The translations under genes were made by a program, and so were the position numbers. A stretch of DNA of 64,000 bases from Arenicola marina. Taxonomy: Eukaryota; Annelida; Polychaeta; Arenicolidae. The first letter of the stretch is position 1. Every line of letters begins with the position of its first letter. The notes under the pieces were generated by a model. That model worked only from the letters and a program-made list of their open reading frames with translations. It was not told where the DNA came from and searched no databases. Location: contig OZ025263.1 in NCBI GenBank assembly GCA_964019135.1, forward strand, positions 37,426,133-37,490,132, read 5' to 3'. Of the stretch, positions 25,501 through 40,500 are shown piece after piece.

Positions 25501-28500
25501 ATTATAATGTCTTCCCTCCCTGTCCGTATTATAATGTTTCCCCTCCCTGTCCGTATTATAATGTCTCCCCTCCCTGTCCGTATTATAATGTCTCCCTTCC
25601 CTGTCCGTATTATAATGTCTTCCCTCCCTGTCCGTATTATAATGTCTTCCCTCCCTGTCCGTATTATAATGTATCCCCTCCCTGTCCGTATTATAATGTC
25701 TCCCCTCCCTGTCTGTATTATAATGTTTCCCTTCCCTGTCCGTATTATAATGTCTCCCCTCCCTGTCCGTATTATAATGTCTCCCCTCCCTGTCCGTATT
25801 ATAGTGTTTCCCCTCCCTGTCCGTATTATAATGTCTCCCCTCCCTGTCTGTATTATAATGTTTCCCTTCCCTGTCCGTATTATAATGTCTCCCCTCCCTG
25901 TCCGTATTATAATGTCTCCCCTCCCTGTCCGTATTATAGTGTTTCCCCTCCCTGTCCGTATTATAATGTCTCCCCTCCCTGTCCGTATTATAATGTTTCC
26001 CCTCCCTGTCCGTATTATAATGTCTCCCCTCCCTGTCCGTATTATAATGTCTCCCCTCCCTGTCCGTATTATAATGTTTCCCCTCCCTGTGCGTATTATA
26101 AGGTCTCCCCTCCCTGTCCGTATTATAATGTTTCCCCTCCCTGTCCGTATTATAATGTATCCCCTCCCTGTCCGTATTAGAATGTCTCCCTTCCCTGTCC
26201 GTATTATTGTCTTCCCTCCCTGTCCGTATTATAATGTCTCCCTTCTCTGTCCGTATTATAATATCTTCCCTCCCTGTCCGTATTATAATGTCTTCCCTCC
26301 CTGTCCGTATTATAATGTATCCCCTCCCTGTCCGTATTATAATGTCGCCCCTCCCTGTCCGTATTATAGTGTCTCCCTTCCCTGTCCGTATTATAATGTC
26401 TTCCCTTCCTGTCCGTATTATAATGTCTTCCCTCCCTGTCCGTATTATAATGTCTCCCCTCCCTGTCCGTATTATAATGTATCCCCTCCCTGTCCGTATT
26501 AGAATGTCTCCCTTCCCTGTCCGTATTATTGTCTTCCCTCCCTGTCCGTATTATAATGTCTCCCTTCTCTGTCCGTATTATAATATCTTCCCTCCCTGTC
26601 CGTATGATAATGTCTTCCCTCCCTGTCCGTATTATAATGTATCCCCTCCCTGTCCGTATTATAATGTCGCCCCTCCCTGTCCGTATTATAGTGTCTCCCT
26701 TCCCTGTCCGTATTATAATGTCTTCCCTCCCTGTCCGTATTATAATGTCTTCCCTCCCTGTCCGTATTATAATGTCTCCCCTCCCTGTCCGTATTATAAT
26801 GTATCCCCTCCCTGTCCGTATTAGAATGTCTCCCTTCCCTGTCCGTATTATTGTCTTCCCTCCCTGTCCGTATTATAATGTCTCCCTTCTCTGTCCGTAT
26901 TATAATATCTTCCCTCCCTGTCCGTATTATAATGTCTTCCCTCCCTGTCCGTATTATAATGTATCCCCTCCCTGTCCGTATTATAATGTCTCCCCTCCCT
27001 GTCCGTATTATAGTGTTTCCCCTCCCTGTCCGTATTATAATGTCTCCCCTCCCTGTCCGTATTATAATGTTTCCCCTCCCTGTCCGTATTATAATGTCTC
27101 CCCTCCCTGTCCGTATTATAATGTCTCCCCTCCCTGTCCGTATTATAATGTTTCCCCTCCCTGTCCGTATTATAAGGTCTCCCCTTCCTGTCCGTATTAT
27201 AATGTTTCCCCTCCCTGTCCGTATTATAATGTATCCCCTCCCTGTCCGTATTAGAATGTCTCCCTTCCCTGTCCGTATTATTGTCTTCCCTCCCTGTCCG
27301 TATTATAATGTCTCCCTTCTCTGTCCGTATTATAATATCTTCCCTCCCTGTCCGTATTATAATGTCTTCCCTCCCTGTCCGTATTATAATGTATCCCCTC
27401 CCTGTCCGTATTATAATGTCGCCCCTCCCTGTCCGTATTATAGTGTCTCCCTTCCCTGTCCGTATTATAATGTCTTCCCTCCCTGTCCGTATTATAATGT
27501 CTCCCCTCCCTGTCCGTATTATAATGTCTTCCCTCCCTGTCCGTATTATAATGTCTCCCCTCCCTGTCCGTATTATAATGTCTCCCTTCCCTGTCCGTAT
27601 TATAATGTCTTCCCTCCCTGTCCGTATTATAATGTATCCCTTCCCTGTCCGTATTATAATGTCTCCCCTCCCTGTCCGTATTATAATGTCTCCCTTCCCT
27701 GTCCGTATTATAATGTATCCCCTCCCTGTCCGTATTATAATATCTCCCCTCCCTGTCTGTATTTTAACGTATAACCTCCCTGTCCGTATTATTATGTCTT
27801 CCCTCCCTGTCCGTATTATAATGTCTCTCATCTCTGTCCGTATTATAATATCTTCCCTCCCTGTCCGTATTATAATGTCTTCCCTCCCTGTCCGTATTAT
27901 AATGTCTTCCCTTCCTGTCCGTATTATAATGTATCCCCTCCCTGTCCGTATTATAATGTCTCCCCTCCCTGTCCGTATTATAATGTCTCCCTTCCCTGTC
28001 CGTATTATAATGTCTTCCCTCCCTGTCCGTATTATAATGTCTTCCCTCCCTGTCCGTATTATAATGTATCTCCTCCCTGTCCGTATTATAATGTCTCCCC
28101 TCCCTGTCCGTATTATAATGTCTCCCTTCCCTGTCCGTATTATAATGTCTTCCCTCCCTGTCCGTATTATAATGTATCCCCTCCCTGTCCGTATTATAAT
28201 GTTTCCCTCCCTGTCCGTATTATATTGTATCCCCTCCCTGTCCGTATTTTAATGTCTCCCCTCCCTGGATGATCAAATGGGGATAAGTGTGGCTTGACAC
28301 CGTTGTGTGAGGTGTGTTGTTTATATAGGTTTGGGTGTTCTCTCTGTGTACTTACCATCCTCTCCTGTATCTGTAACGCAGTAATGTAAGTAGCTGACCT
28401 CCGTAGTCGATTTAATGCTTTTTAAGGAAATGAAAAAAGTGAATGGTGTTTAGTTGCTGCCTGACCTTCCATTGATGTCCTTGCAGGGAGCTAGCACTGA

Positions 28501-31500
28501 TCAGGGAGACCGAGAAAGCGCAGAAGAAAGCCGCCGTGATGAAATATAGCACCAGGTACGGCACCAGACACACCTTACAGTGGTATCTACACCCAGACAC
28601 CCCTTACAGGTGTATCTACACCCAGACACTCACACCTTACAGGTGTATCTACACCCAGACACTCACACCTTGCAGGTGTATCTACACCCAGACACTCACA
28701 CCTTACAGGTGTATCTACACCCAGACACTCACACCTTACAGGTGTATCTACACCCAGACACTCACACCTTACAGGTGTATCTACACCCAGACACACCTTA
28801 CAGGTGTATCTACACCCAGACACTCACACCTTACAGGTGTATCTACACCCAGACACTCACACCTTACAGATGTATCTACACCCAGACACTCACACCTAAC
28901 AGATGTATCTACACCCAGACACTCACACCTTACAGGTGTATCTACACCCAGACACTCACACCTTACAGATGTATCTACACCCAGACACTCACACCTAACA
29001 GATGTATCTACACCCAGACACTCACACCTTACAGGTGTATCTACACCCAGACACTCACACCTTACAGGTGTATCTACACCCAGACACTCACACCTTGCAG
29101 GTGTATCTACACCCTGACACTCACACCTCACAGGTGTATCTACACCCATACACACCTTACAGATGTATCTACACCCAGACACACCTTACAGATGTATCTA
29201 CACCCAGACACTCACAACTTACAGGTGTATCTACACCCAGACACTCACACCTATCTACACCCAGACACTCACACCTTACAGGTGTATCTACACCCAGACA
29301 CTCACACCTCACAGGTGCATCTACACCCAGACACTCACACCTTACAGGTGTATCTACACCCAGACACTCACACCTAACAGATGTATCTACACCCAGACAC
29401 TCACACCTTACAGGTGTATCTACACCCAGACACTCACACCTTACAGGTGTATCTACACCCAGACACTCACACCTTACAGGTGTATCTACACCCAGACACT
29501 CACACCTTACAGGTGTATCTACACCCAGACACTCACACCTTACAGGTGTATCTACACCCGGACACTCACACCTTACAGGTGTATCTACACCCGGACACTC
29601 ACACCTCTCAGGTGTATCTACACCCAGACACTCACACCTTACAGGTGTATCTACACCCAGACACACCTTACAGGTGTATCTACACCCAGACACTCACACC
29701 TTACAGGTGTATCTACACCCAGACACTCACACCTTACAGGTGTATCTACACCCGGACACTCACACCTTACAGGTGTATCTACACCCGGACACTCACACCT
29801 TACAGGTGTATCTACACCCAGACACTCACACCTTACAGGTGTATCTACACCCAGACACTCACACCTTACAGGTGTATCTACACCCAGACACTCACACCTT
29901 ACAGGTGTATCTACACCCGGACACTCACACCTTACAGGTGTATCTACACCCAGACACTCACACCTTACAGGTGTATCTACACCCAGACACACCTCACAGG
30001 TGTATCTACACCCAGACACACCTTACAGGTGTATCTACACCCAGACACTCACACCTTACAGGTGTATCTACACCCGGACACTCACACCTTACAGGTGTAT
30101 CTACACCCAGACACACCTCACAGGTGTATCTACACCCAGACACACCTTACAGGTGTATCTACACCCAGACACTCACACCTTACAGGTGTATCTACACCCG
30201 GACACTCACACCTTACAGGTGTATCTACACCCAGACACTCACACCTTACAGGTGTATCTACACCCAGACACCCCTTACAGGTGTATCTACACCCGGACAC
30301 TCACACCTTACAGGTGTATCTACACCCAGACACCCCTTACAGGTGTATCTACACCCGGACACTCACACCTTACAGGTGTATCTACACCCAGACACCCCTT
30401 ACAGGTGTATCTACACCCGGACACTCACACCTTACAGGTGTATCTACACCCAGACACTCACACCTTACAGGTGTATCTACACCCAGACACTCACACCTTA
30501 CAGGTGTATCTACACCCGGACACTCACACCTTACAGGTGTATCTACACCCAGACACTCACACCTCACAGGTGTATCTACACCCAGACACTCACACCTTAC
30601 AGGTGTATCTACACCCAGACACTCACACCTTACAGGTGTATCTACACCCAGACACTCACACCTTACAGGTGTATCTACACCCAGACACTCACACCTTACA
30701 GGTGTATCTACACCCAGACACCTTGCAGGTATATCTACACCCAGACGCTCACACCTTACAGGTGTATCTACACTCAGACACTCACACCTTACAGGTGTAT
30801 CTACACCCAGACACTCACACCTTACAGGTGTATCTACACCCAGACACACCTTACAGGTGTATCTACACCCAGACACTCACACCTTACAGGTGTATCTACA
30901 CCTAGACACACCTTACAGATGTATCTACACCCAGACACTCACACCTTACAGATGTATCTACACCCAGACACTCACACCTTACAGGTGTATCTACACCCAG
31001 ACACTCACACCTTACAGGTGTATCTACACCCAGACACTCACACCTTACAGGTGTATCTACACCCAGACACTCACACGTTAGAGGTGTATCTACACCTAGA
31101 CACTCACACCTTACAGGTGTATCTACACCCAGACACTCACACCTTACAGGTGTATCTACACCCAGACACACACACCTTACAGGTGTATCTACTCCCAGAC
31201 ACTCACACTTTACAGGTGTATCTACACCCAGACACTCACACCTTACAGGTGTATCTACACCCAGACACTCACACCTCACAGGTGTATCTACACCCAGACA
31301 CCTTGCAGGTATATCTACACCCAGACACTCACACCTTACAGGTGTATCTACACCCAGACACTCACACCTTACAGGTGTATCTGCACCCAGACACACCTTA
31401 CAGGTGTATCTACACCCAGACACTCACACCTTACAGGTGTATCTACACCCAGACACTCACACCTTACAGGTGTATCTACACCCAGACACTCACACCTTAC

Positions 31501-34500
31501 AGGTGTATCTACACTCACACCTTACAGGTGTATCTACACCCAGACACTCACACCTCACAGGTGTATCTACACCCAGACACACCTTACAGGTGTATCTACA
31601 CCCAGACACTCACACCTTACAGGTGTATCTACACCCAGACACTCACACCTTGCAGGTGTATCTACACCCAGACACCTTACAGGTGTATCTACACCCAGAC
31701 ACTCACACCTTACAGGTGTATCTACACCCAGACACTCACACCTTGCAGGTGTATCTACACCCAGACACACCTTACAGGTGTATCTACACCCAGACACTCA
31801 CACCTTACAGGTGTATCTACACCCAGACACTCACACCTTGCAGGTGTATCTACACCCAGACACACCTTACAGGTGTATCTACACCCAGACACTCACACCT
31901 CACAGGTGTATCTACACCCAGACACACCTTACAGGTGTATCTACACCCAGACACTCACACCTTACAGGTGTATCTACACCCAGACACTCACACCTTACAG
32001 GTGTATCTACACCCAGACACTCACACCTTACAGGTGTATCTACACCCAGACACTCACACCTTACAGGTGTATCTACACTCACACCTTACAGGTGTATCTA
32101 CACCCAGACACTCACACCTTACAGGTGTATCTACACCCAGACACTCACACCTCACAGGTGTATCTACACCCAGACACACCTTACAGGTGTATCTACACCC
32201 AGACACTCACACCTTACAGGTGTATCTACACCCAGACACTCACACCTTACAGGTGTATCTACACCCAGACACTCACACCTTACAGGTGTATCTACACCCA
32301 GACACCTTACAGGTGTATCTACACCCAGACACTCACAATTTACATGTGTATCTACACCCAGACACTCACACCTTACAGGTGTATCTACACTGTATCTACG
32401 CCCAGACACACCTCTCAGGTGTATCTACACCCAGACACTCACACCTTACAGGTGTATCTACACCCAGACACACCTTACAGGTGTATCTGCACCCAGACAC
32501 TCACACCTTACAGGTGTATCTACACCCAGACACTCACACCTTACAGGTGTATCTACACCCAGACACTCACACCTTACAGGTGTATCTACACCCAGACACT
32601 CACACCTTACAGGTGTATCTACACCCAGACACTCACACCTTGCAGGTGTATCTACACCCAGACACCTTACAGGTGTATCTACACCCAGACACTCACAATT
32701 TACATGTGTATCTACACCCAGACACTCACACCTTACAGGTGTATCTACACTGTATCTACGCCCAGACACACCTCTCAGGTGTATCTACACCCAGACACTC
32801 ACACCTTACAGGTGTATCTACACCCAGACACACCTTACATGTGTATCTACACCCAGACACTCACACCTTACAGGTGTATCTACACCCAGACACTCACACC
32901 TTACAGGTGTATCTACACCCAGACACTCACACCTTACAGGTGTATCTACACCCAGACACTCACACCTTACAGGTGTATCTACACCCAGACACTCACACCT
33001 TACAGGTGTATCTACACCCAGACACTCACACCTTACAGGTGTATCTACACCCAGACACTCACACCTTACAGGTGTATCTACACCCAGACACTCACACCTT
33101 GCAGGTGTATCTACACCCAGACACCTTACAGGTGTATCTACACCCAGACACTCACAATTTACATGTGTATCTACACCCAGACACTCACACCTTACAGGTG
33201 TATCTACACTGTATCTACGCCCAGACACACCTCTCAGGTGTATCTACACCCAGACACTCACACCTTACAGGTGTATCTACACCCAGACACACCTTACATG
33301 TGTATCTACACCCAGACACTCACACCTTACAGGTGTATCTACACCCGGACACTCACACCTTACAGGTGTATCTACACCCAGACACTCACACCTTACAGGT
33401 GTATCTACACCCAGACACTCACACCTTACAGGTGTATCTACACCCAGACACTCACACCTTACAGGTGTATCTACACCTACACACCTTACAGATGTATCTA
33501 CACCCAGACACTCACACCTTACAGGTGTATCTACACCCAGACACTCACACCTTACAGGTGTATCTACACCCGGACACTCACACCTTACATGTGTATCTAC
33601 ACCCGGACACTCACACCTTACAGGTGTATCTACACCCAGACACTCACAATTTACATGTGTATCTACACCCAGACACTCACACCTTACAGGTGTATCTACA
33701 CTGTATCTACGCCCAGACACACCTCTCAGGTGTATCTACACCCAGACACTCACACCTTACAGGTGTATCTACACCCAGACACACCTTACATGTGTATCTA
33801 CACCCAGACACTCACACCTTACAGGTGTATCTACACCCAGACACTCACACCTTACAGGTGTATCTACACCCAGACACTCACACCTTACAGGTGTATCTAC
33901 ACCCAGACACTCACACCTTGCAGGTGTATCTACACCCAGACACCTTACAGGTGTATCTACACCCAGACACTCACAATTTACATGTGTATCTACACCCAGA
34001 CACTCACACCTTACAGGTGTATCTACACTGTATCTACGCCCAGACACACCTCTCAGGTGTATCTACACCCAGACACTCACACCTTACATGTGTATCTACA
34101 CCCAGACACTCACACCTTACAGGTGTATCTACACCCAGACACTCACACCTTTCAGGTGTATCTACACCCAGACACTCACACCTTACAGGTGTATCTACAC
34201 CCGGACACTCACACCTTACAGGTGTATCTACACCCAGACACCCCTTACAGGTGTATCTACACCCAGACACTCACACCTTACAGGTGTATCTACACCCAGA
34301 CACTCACACCTTACAGGTGTATCTACACCCGGACACTCACACCTTACAGGTGTATCTACACCCAGACACTCACACCTTACAGGTGTATCTACACCCAGAC
34401 ACACCTTACAGGTGTATCTACACCCAGACACTCACACCTTACAGGTGTATCTACACCCAGACACTCACACCTTACATGTGTATCTACACCCGGACACTCA

Positions 34501-37500
34501 CACCTTACATGTGTATCTACACCCAGACACTCACACCTTACAGGTGTATCTGCACCCAGACACTCACACCTTACAGGTGTATCTACACCCAGACACTCAC
34601 ACCTTACAGGTGTATCTGCACCCAGACACTCACACCTTACAGGTGTATCTACACCCAGACACACCTTACAGGTGTATCTACACCCAGACACTCACACCTT
34701 ACAGGTGTATCTACACCCAGACACTCACACCTTACAGGTGTATCTACACCCAGACACTCACACCTTACATGTGTATCTACACCCAGACACTCACACCTTA
34801 CAGGTGTATCTGCACCCAGACACTCACACCTTACAGGTGTATCTACACCCAGACACTCACACCTTACAGGTGTATCTGCACCCAGACACTCACACCTTAC
34901 AGGTGTATCTACACCCAGACACACCTTACAGGTGTATCTACACCCAGACACTCACACCTTACAGGTGTATCTACACCCAGACACTCACACCTTACAGGTG
35001 TATCTACACCCGGACACTCACACCTTACAGGTGTATCTACACCCAGACACTCACACCTTACAGGTGTATCTACACCCAGACACACCTCACAGGTGTATCT
35101 ACACCCAGACACTCACACCTTACAGGTGTATCTACACCCAGACACCTTACAGGTGTATCTACACCCGGACACTCACACCTTACAGGTGTATCTACACCCG
35201 GACACTCACACCTTACAGGTGTATCTACACCCGGACACTCACACCTTACAGGTGTATCTACACCCGGACACTCACACCTTACAGGTGTATCTACACCCAG
35301 ACACACCTTACAGGTGTATCTACACCCAGACACTCACACCTTACAGGTGTATCTACACCCGGACACTCACACCTTACAGGTGTATCTACACCCAGACACA
35401 CCTTACAGGTGTATCTACACCCAGACACTCACACCTTACAGGTGTATCTACACCCAGACACTCACACCTTACAGGTGTATCTACACCCAGACACTCACAC
35501 CTTACAGGTGTATCTACACCCGGACACTCACACCTTACAGGTGTATCTACACCCAGACACACCTTACAGGTGTATCTACACCCAGACACTCACACCTTAC
35601 AGGTGTATCTACACTCAGACACTCACACCTTACAGGTGTATCTACACCCAGACACTCACACCTTACAGGTGTATCTACACCCAGACACTCACACCTTGCA
35701 GGTGTATCTACACCCAGACACTCACACCTTACAGGTGTATCTACACCCAGACACACCTTACAGGTGTATCTACACCCAGACACTCACACCTCACAGGTGT
35801 ATCTACACCCGGACACTCACACCTTACAGGTGTATCTACACTCACACCTTACAGGTGTATCTACACCCAGACACACCTTACAGGTGTATCTACACCCAGA
35901 CACTCACACCTGTGTATCTACACCCACTCACACCTTACAGGTGTATCTACACCCAGACACTCACACCTTGCAGGTGTATCTACACCCAGACACTCACACC
36001 TTACAGGTGTATCTACACCCAGACACTCACACCTTACAGGTGTATCTACACCCGGACACTCACACCTTACAGGTGTATCTACACCCAGACACACCTTACA
36101 GGTGTATCTACACCCAGACACTCACACCTGTGTATCTACACCCACTCACACCTTACAGGTGTATCTACACCCAGACACTCACACCTTGCAGGTGTATCTA
36201 CACCCAGACACTCACACCTTACAGGTGTATCTACACCCAGACACTCACACCTTACATGTGTATCTACACCCAGACACTCACACCTTACAGGTGTATCTAC
36301 ACCCGGACACTCACACCTTACAGGTGTATCTACACTCACACCTTACAGGTGTATCTACACCCAGACACACCTTACAGGTGTATCTACACCCAGACACTCA
36401 CACCTGTGTATCTACACCCACTCACACCTTACAGGTGTATCTACACCCAGACACTCACACCTTGCAGGTGTATCTACACCCAGACACTCACACCTTACAG
36501 GTGTATCTACACCCAGACACTCACACCTTACAGGTGTATCTACACCCAGACACTCACACCTTACAGGTGTATCTACACCCAGACACTCACACCTTACAGG
36601 TGTATCTACACCCAGACACTCACACCTTACAGGTGTATCTACACCCAGACACTCACACCTTACAGGTGTATCTACACCCGGACACTCACACCTTACAGGT
36701 GTATCTACACCCAGACACACCTTACAGGTGTATCTACACCCAGACACTCACACCTGTGTATCTACACCCACTCACACCTTACAGGTGTATCTACACCCAG
36801 ACACTCACACCTTGCAGGTGTATCTACACCCAGACACTCACACCTTACAGGTGTATCTACACCCAGACACTCACACCTTACATGTGTATCTACACCCGGA
36901 CACTCACACCTTACAGGTGTATCTACACCCAGACACTCACACCTTACAGGTGTATCTACACCCGGACACTCACACCTCACAGGTGTATCTACACCCAGAC
37001 ACTCACACCTTACAGGTGTATCTACACCCAGACACTCACACCTTACAGGTGTATCTACACCCGGACACTCACACCTTACAGGTGTATCTACACCCAGACA
37101 CACCTCTCAGGTGTATGTATATGCCGTTACACCCAGACACTCACACCTTACAGGTGTATCTACACCCAGACACACCTCTCAGGTGTATGTATATGCCGTT
37201 ACACCCAGACACTCACACCTTACAGGTGTATCTACACCCAGACACACCTCTCAGGTGTATGTATATGCCGTTACACCCAGACACTCACTCCTCACAGCAC
37301 GTAGGTTACATGTACGGTGTATTCAGATTGAAGCGTGCGTATGTGTTGCGCAGACTGAGGAAGCGTCATGTTTCTAGCTGACCGCGGGGATGTGTTTTTT
37401 ATTTGCAGACACTCCCGCTTCGGTGGGACGTTCACCATGGCCAAGTTGAAGTCCATCAGCGACAATGATATCATCTATCACCGTCCAGTCGCCACGGTGA

Positions 37501-40500
37501 AGGACGTGACATTTGATCACAACAAGAAACGCCGGAAGCGGCCGCGAAACCGGCAGCCGCTGGTGCAGTGCGCGGAGACGCGGCGCTCGACACTCGCTAT
37601 CCGCGTGGCCCTCCGCCACTTCTGTGTCCAGTTCCTCCACAGCTGTTACAACCCGCTGATGAAGGCCGTCAAGGTGACCTCCACATTGTCATATACGCCA
37701 CTGGGTTATATTATAGTGCGCAATCACTGGTCCACCTGCTAAATGTTACTGTCATGTTAGTTGGTCTTTGCAACGGTTTTCATGTCCCCAGTTTATCGCT
37801 CTTGTTAATTCGTTTACGTCGTTAAGTGGCCGGTTACATTAAAGGTGACGCTGGGAATAAGGCGGGTGTCGATTCTTTGATCAGCCTGATTATCCCTTGA
37901 CTGGCCCACAGGACTCCCTGATGCGGTCCACGGCCCAGGAGAACGACGAGACCTACTACATGTGGGCCATGAGGTTCTTCATGGAGTTCAACAGACGACA
38001 CGGCTTCCGCGTGGACCTGGTCGGGTACGTGAGGCTCACCCACCAACGCGTCGTCCAGGGCCCCATGCCGTGCTGGCGAGGGGGGGGGGGTGGTGTGGTA
38101 CTTCCAATGCCGTGACGGTTAGGGTGGCGGGGAGGGGGGGGCAAGGTGAGTGAGGTGTGGTACTTCCAATGCCGAGATGGCGAGGGGGGGGTGGGCAGGG
38201 GTGGGGGTGAGTGAGGTGTGGTCCTTCCAATGCCGTGATGGCGAGGGTGGTGGAGTGAGGTGTGGTACTTCCAATGCCGTGATGGCGAGGGTGGGGGGGG
38301 GGGAGGTGTGGTCCTTCCAATGCCGTGATGGCGAGGGTGGTGGAGTGAGGTGTGGTACTTCCAATGCCGTGATGGCGAGGGTGGGGGGGGGGGAGGTGTG
38401 GTCCTTCCAATGCCGTGATGGCGAGGGTGGTGGAGTGAGGTGTGGTACTTCCAATGCCGAGATGGCGAGGGGGGGGTGGGCAGGGGTGGGGGTGAGTGAG
38501 GTGTGGTCCTTCCAATGCCGTGATGGCGAGGGTGGTGGAGTGAGGTGTGGTACTTCCAATGCCGTGATGGCGAGGGTGGGGGGGGGGGGAGGTGTGGTCC
38601 TTCAATGCCGTGATGGCGAGGGTGGTGGAGTGAGGTGTGGTACTTCCAATACCGTGATGGCGAGAGTGGGGGGGGGGGGGAGGTGTGGTACTTCCCAATG
38701 CCGTGATGGCGAGGGTGGTGGAGTGAGGTGTGGTACTTCCAATGCCGTGATGGCGAGGGTGGTGGTGGTGGGGGGGGGGGGAGGTGATTGAGGTGTGGTA
38801 CTTCCAATGCCGTGATGGCGAGGGTGGTGGAGTGAGGTGTGGTACTTCCAATACCGTGATGGCGAGAGTGGGGGGGGGGGAGGTGTGGTACTTCCAATGC
38901 CGTGATGGCGAGGGTGGTGGAGTGAGGTGTGGTACTTCCAATGCCGTGATGGCGAGGGTGGTGGTGGTGGGGGGGGGGGGAGGTGATTGAGGTGTGGTAC
39001 TTCCAATGCCGTGATGGCGAGGGTGGTGGAGTGAGGTGTGGTACTTCCAATACCGTGATGGCGAGAGTGGGGGGGGGGAGGGAGGTGAGTGAGGTGTGGT
39101 ACTTCCAATGCCGTGATGGCGAGGGTGGTGGAGTGAGGTGTGGTACTTCCAATGCCGTGATGGCGAGAGTGGGGGGGGAGGGAGGTGAGTGAGGTGTGGT
39201 ACTTCCAATACCGTGATGGCGAGAGTGGGGGGGGGGAGGTGTGGTACTTCCAATGCCGTGATGGCGAGAGTGGGGGGGGGAGGTGTGGTACTTCCAATGG
39301 CCGTAATGGCGAGGGTGGGGGGGGAGGTGTGGTACTTCCAATGCCGTGATGGCGAGAGTGGGGGGGGGAGTTGTGGTACTTCCAATGCCGTGATGGCGAG
39401 AGTGGGGGGGGAGAGGGAGGTGAGTGAGGTGTGGTACTTCCAATGCCGTAATGGCGAGGGTGGGGGGGGGGGGGAGGTGTGGTACTTCCAATGCCGTGAT
39501 GGCGAGGGTGGGGGGGAGGTGTGGTACTTCCAATGCCGTGATGGCGAGGGTGGGGGGGGAGGTGTGGTACTTCCAATGCCGTGATGGCGAGGGTGGGGGG
39601 GGGAGGTGTGGTACTTCCAATGCCGTGATGGCGAGGGTGGAGGGGGAGGTGTGGTACTTCCAATGCCGTGATGGCGAGAGTGGAGGGGGGAGGTGTGGGT
39701 ACTTCCAATGCCGTGATGGCGAGAGTGGGGGGGAGGTCGTGGTACTTCCAATGCCGTAATGGCGAGGGTGGGGGGTGAGGTGTGGTACTTCCAATACCGT
39801 GATGGCGAGAGTGGGGGGGAGGGAGGTGAGTGAGGTGTGGTACTTCCAATGCCGTAATGGCGAGAGTGGGGGGGGAGGTGTGGTACTTCCAATGCCGTGA
39901 TGGCGAGAGTGGGGGGGGAGGTGTGGTACTTCCAATGCCGTGAGGCGAGGGTGGTGGAGTGAGGAGTGTGTGTACTTCCAATGCCGTGATGGCGAGGGTG
40001 GTGGTGGTGGGGGGGGGGGAGGTGATTGAGGTGTGGTACTTCCATTGCCGTGATGGCGAGGGTGGTGGAGTGGAGGTGTGGTACTTCCAATACCGTGATG
40101 GCGAGAGTGGGGGGGGGGAGGGAGGTGAGTGAGGTGTGGTACTTCCAATGCCGTGATGGCGAGGGTGGTGGAGTGAGGTGTGGTACTTCCAATGCCGTGA
40201 TGGCGAGAGTGGGGGGGGAGGGAGGTGAGTGAGGTGTGGTACTTCCAATACCGTGATGGCGAGAGTGGGGGGGGAGGTGTGGTACTTCCAATGCCGTGAT
40301 GGCGAGAGTGGGGGGAGTGTGGTACTTCCAATGCCGTAATGGCGAGGGTGGGGGGGAGGTGTGGTACTTCCAATGCCGTGATGGCGAGGGTGGTGGAGTG
40401 AGGTGTGGTACTTCCAATACCGTGATGGCGAGAGTGGGGGGGGAGGGAGGTGAGTGAGGTGTGGTACTTCCAATGCCGTAATGGCGAGGGTGGGGGTGGG

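Noticed and set aside
20288-28252. Nine-residue repeat 'proteins' (MSPLPVRII type) on both strands
   Set aside because: A product of the 27-bp period in intron 4; no start context, no conserved features, open on both strands at once.
29002-37381. Open frames of 2791, 1966 and 1867 codons on the + strand
   Set aside because: They are pure readings of a 33-bp intronic repeat that has no stop in several frames. They begin and end at random points and run over the e6 upstream region without respect for splice sites.
38025-38110. Donor-anchored array in intron 7
   Set aside because: The first recognisable unit starts about 30 bp after the donor and does not repeat the gtacgt junction, so this intron was left out of the donor-anchored set.
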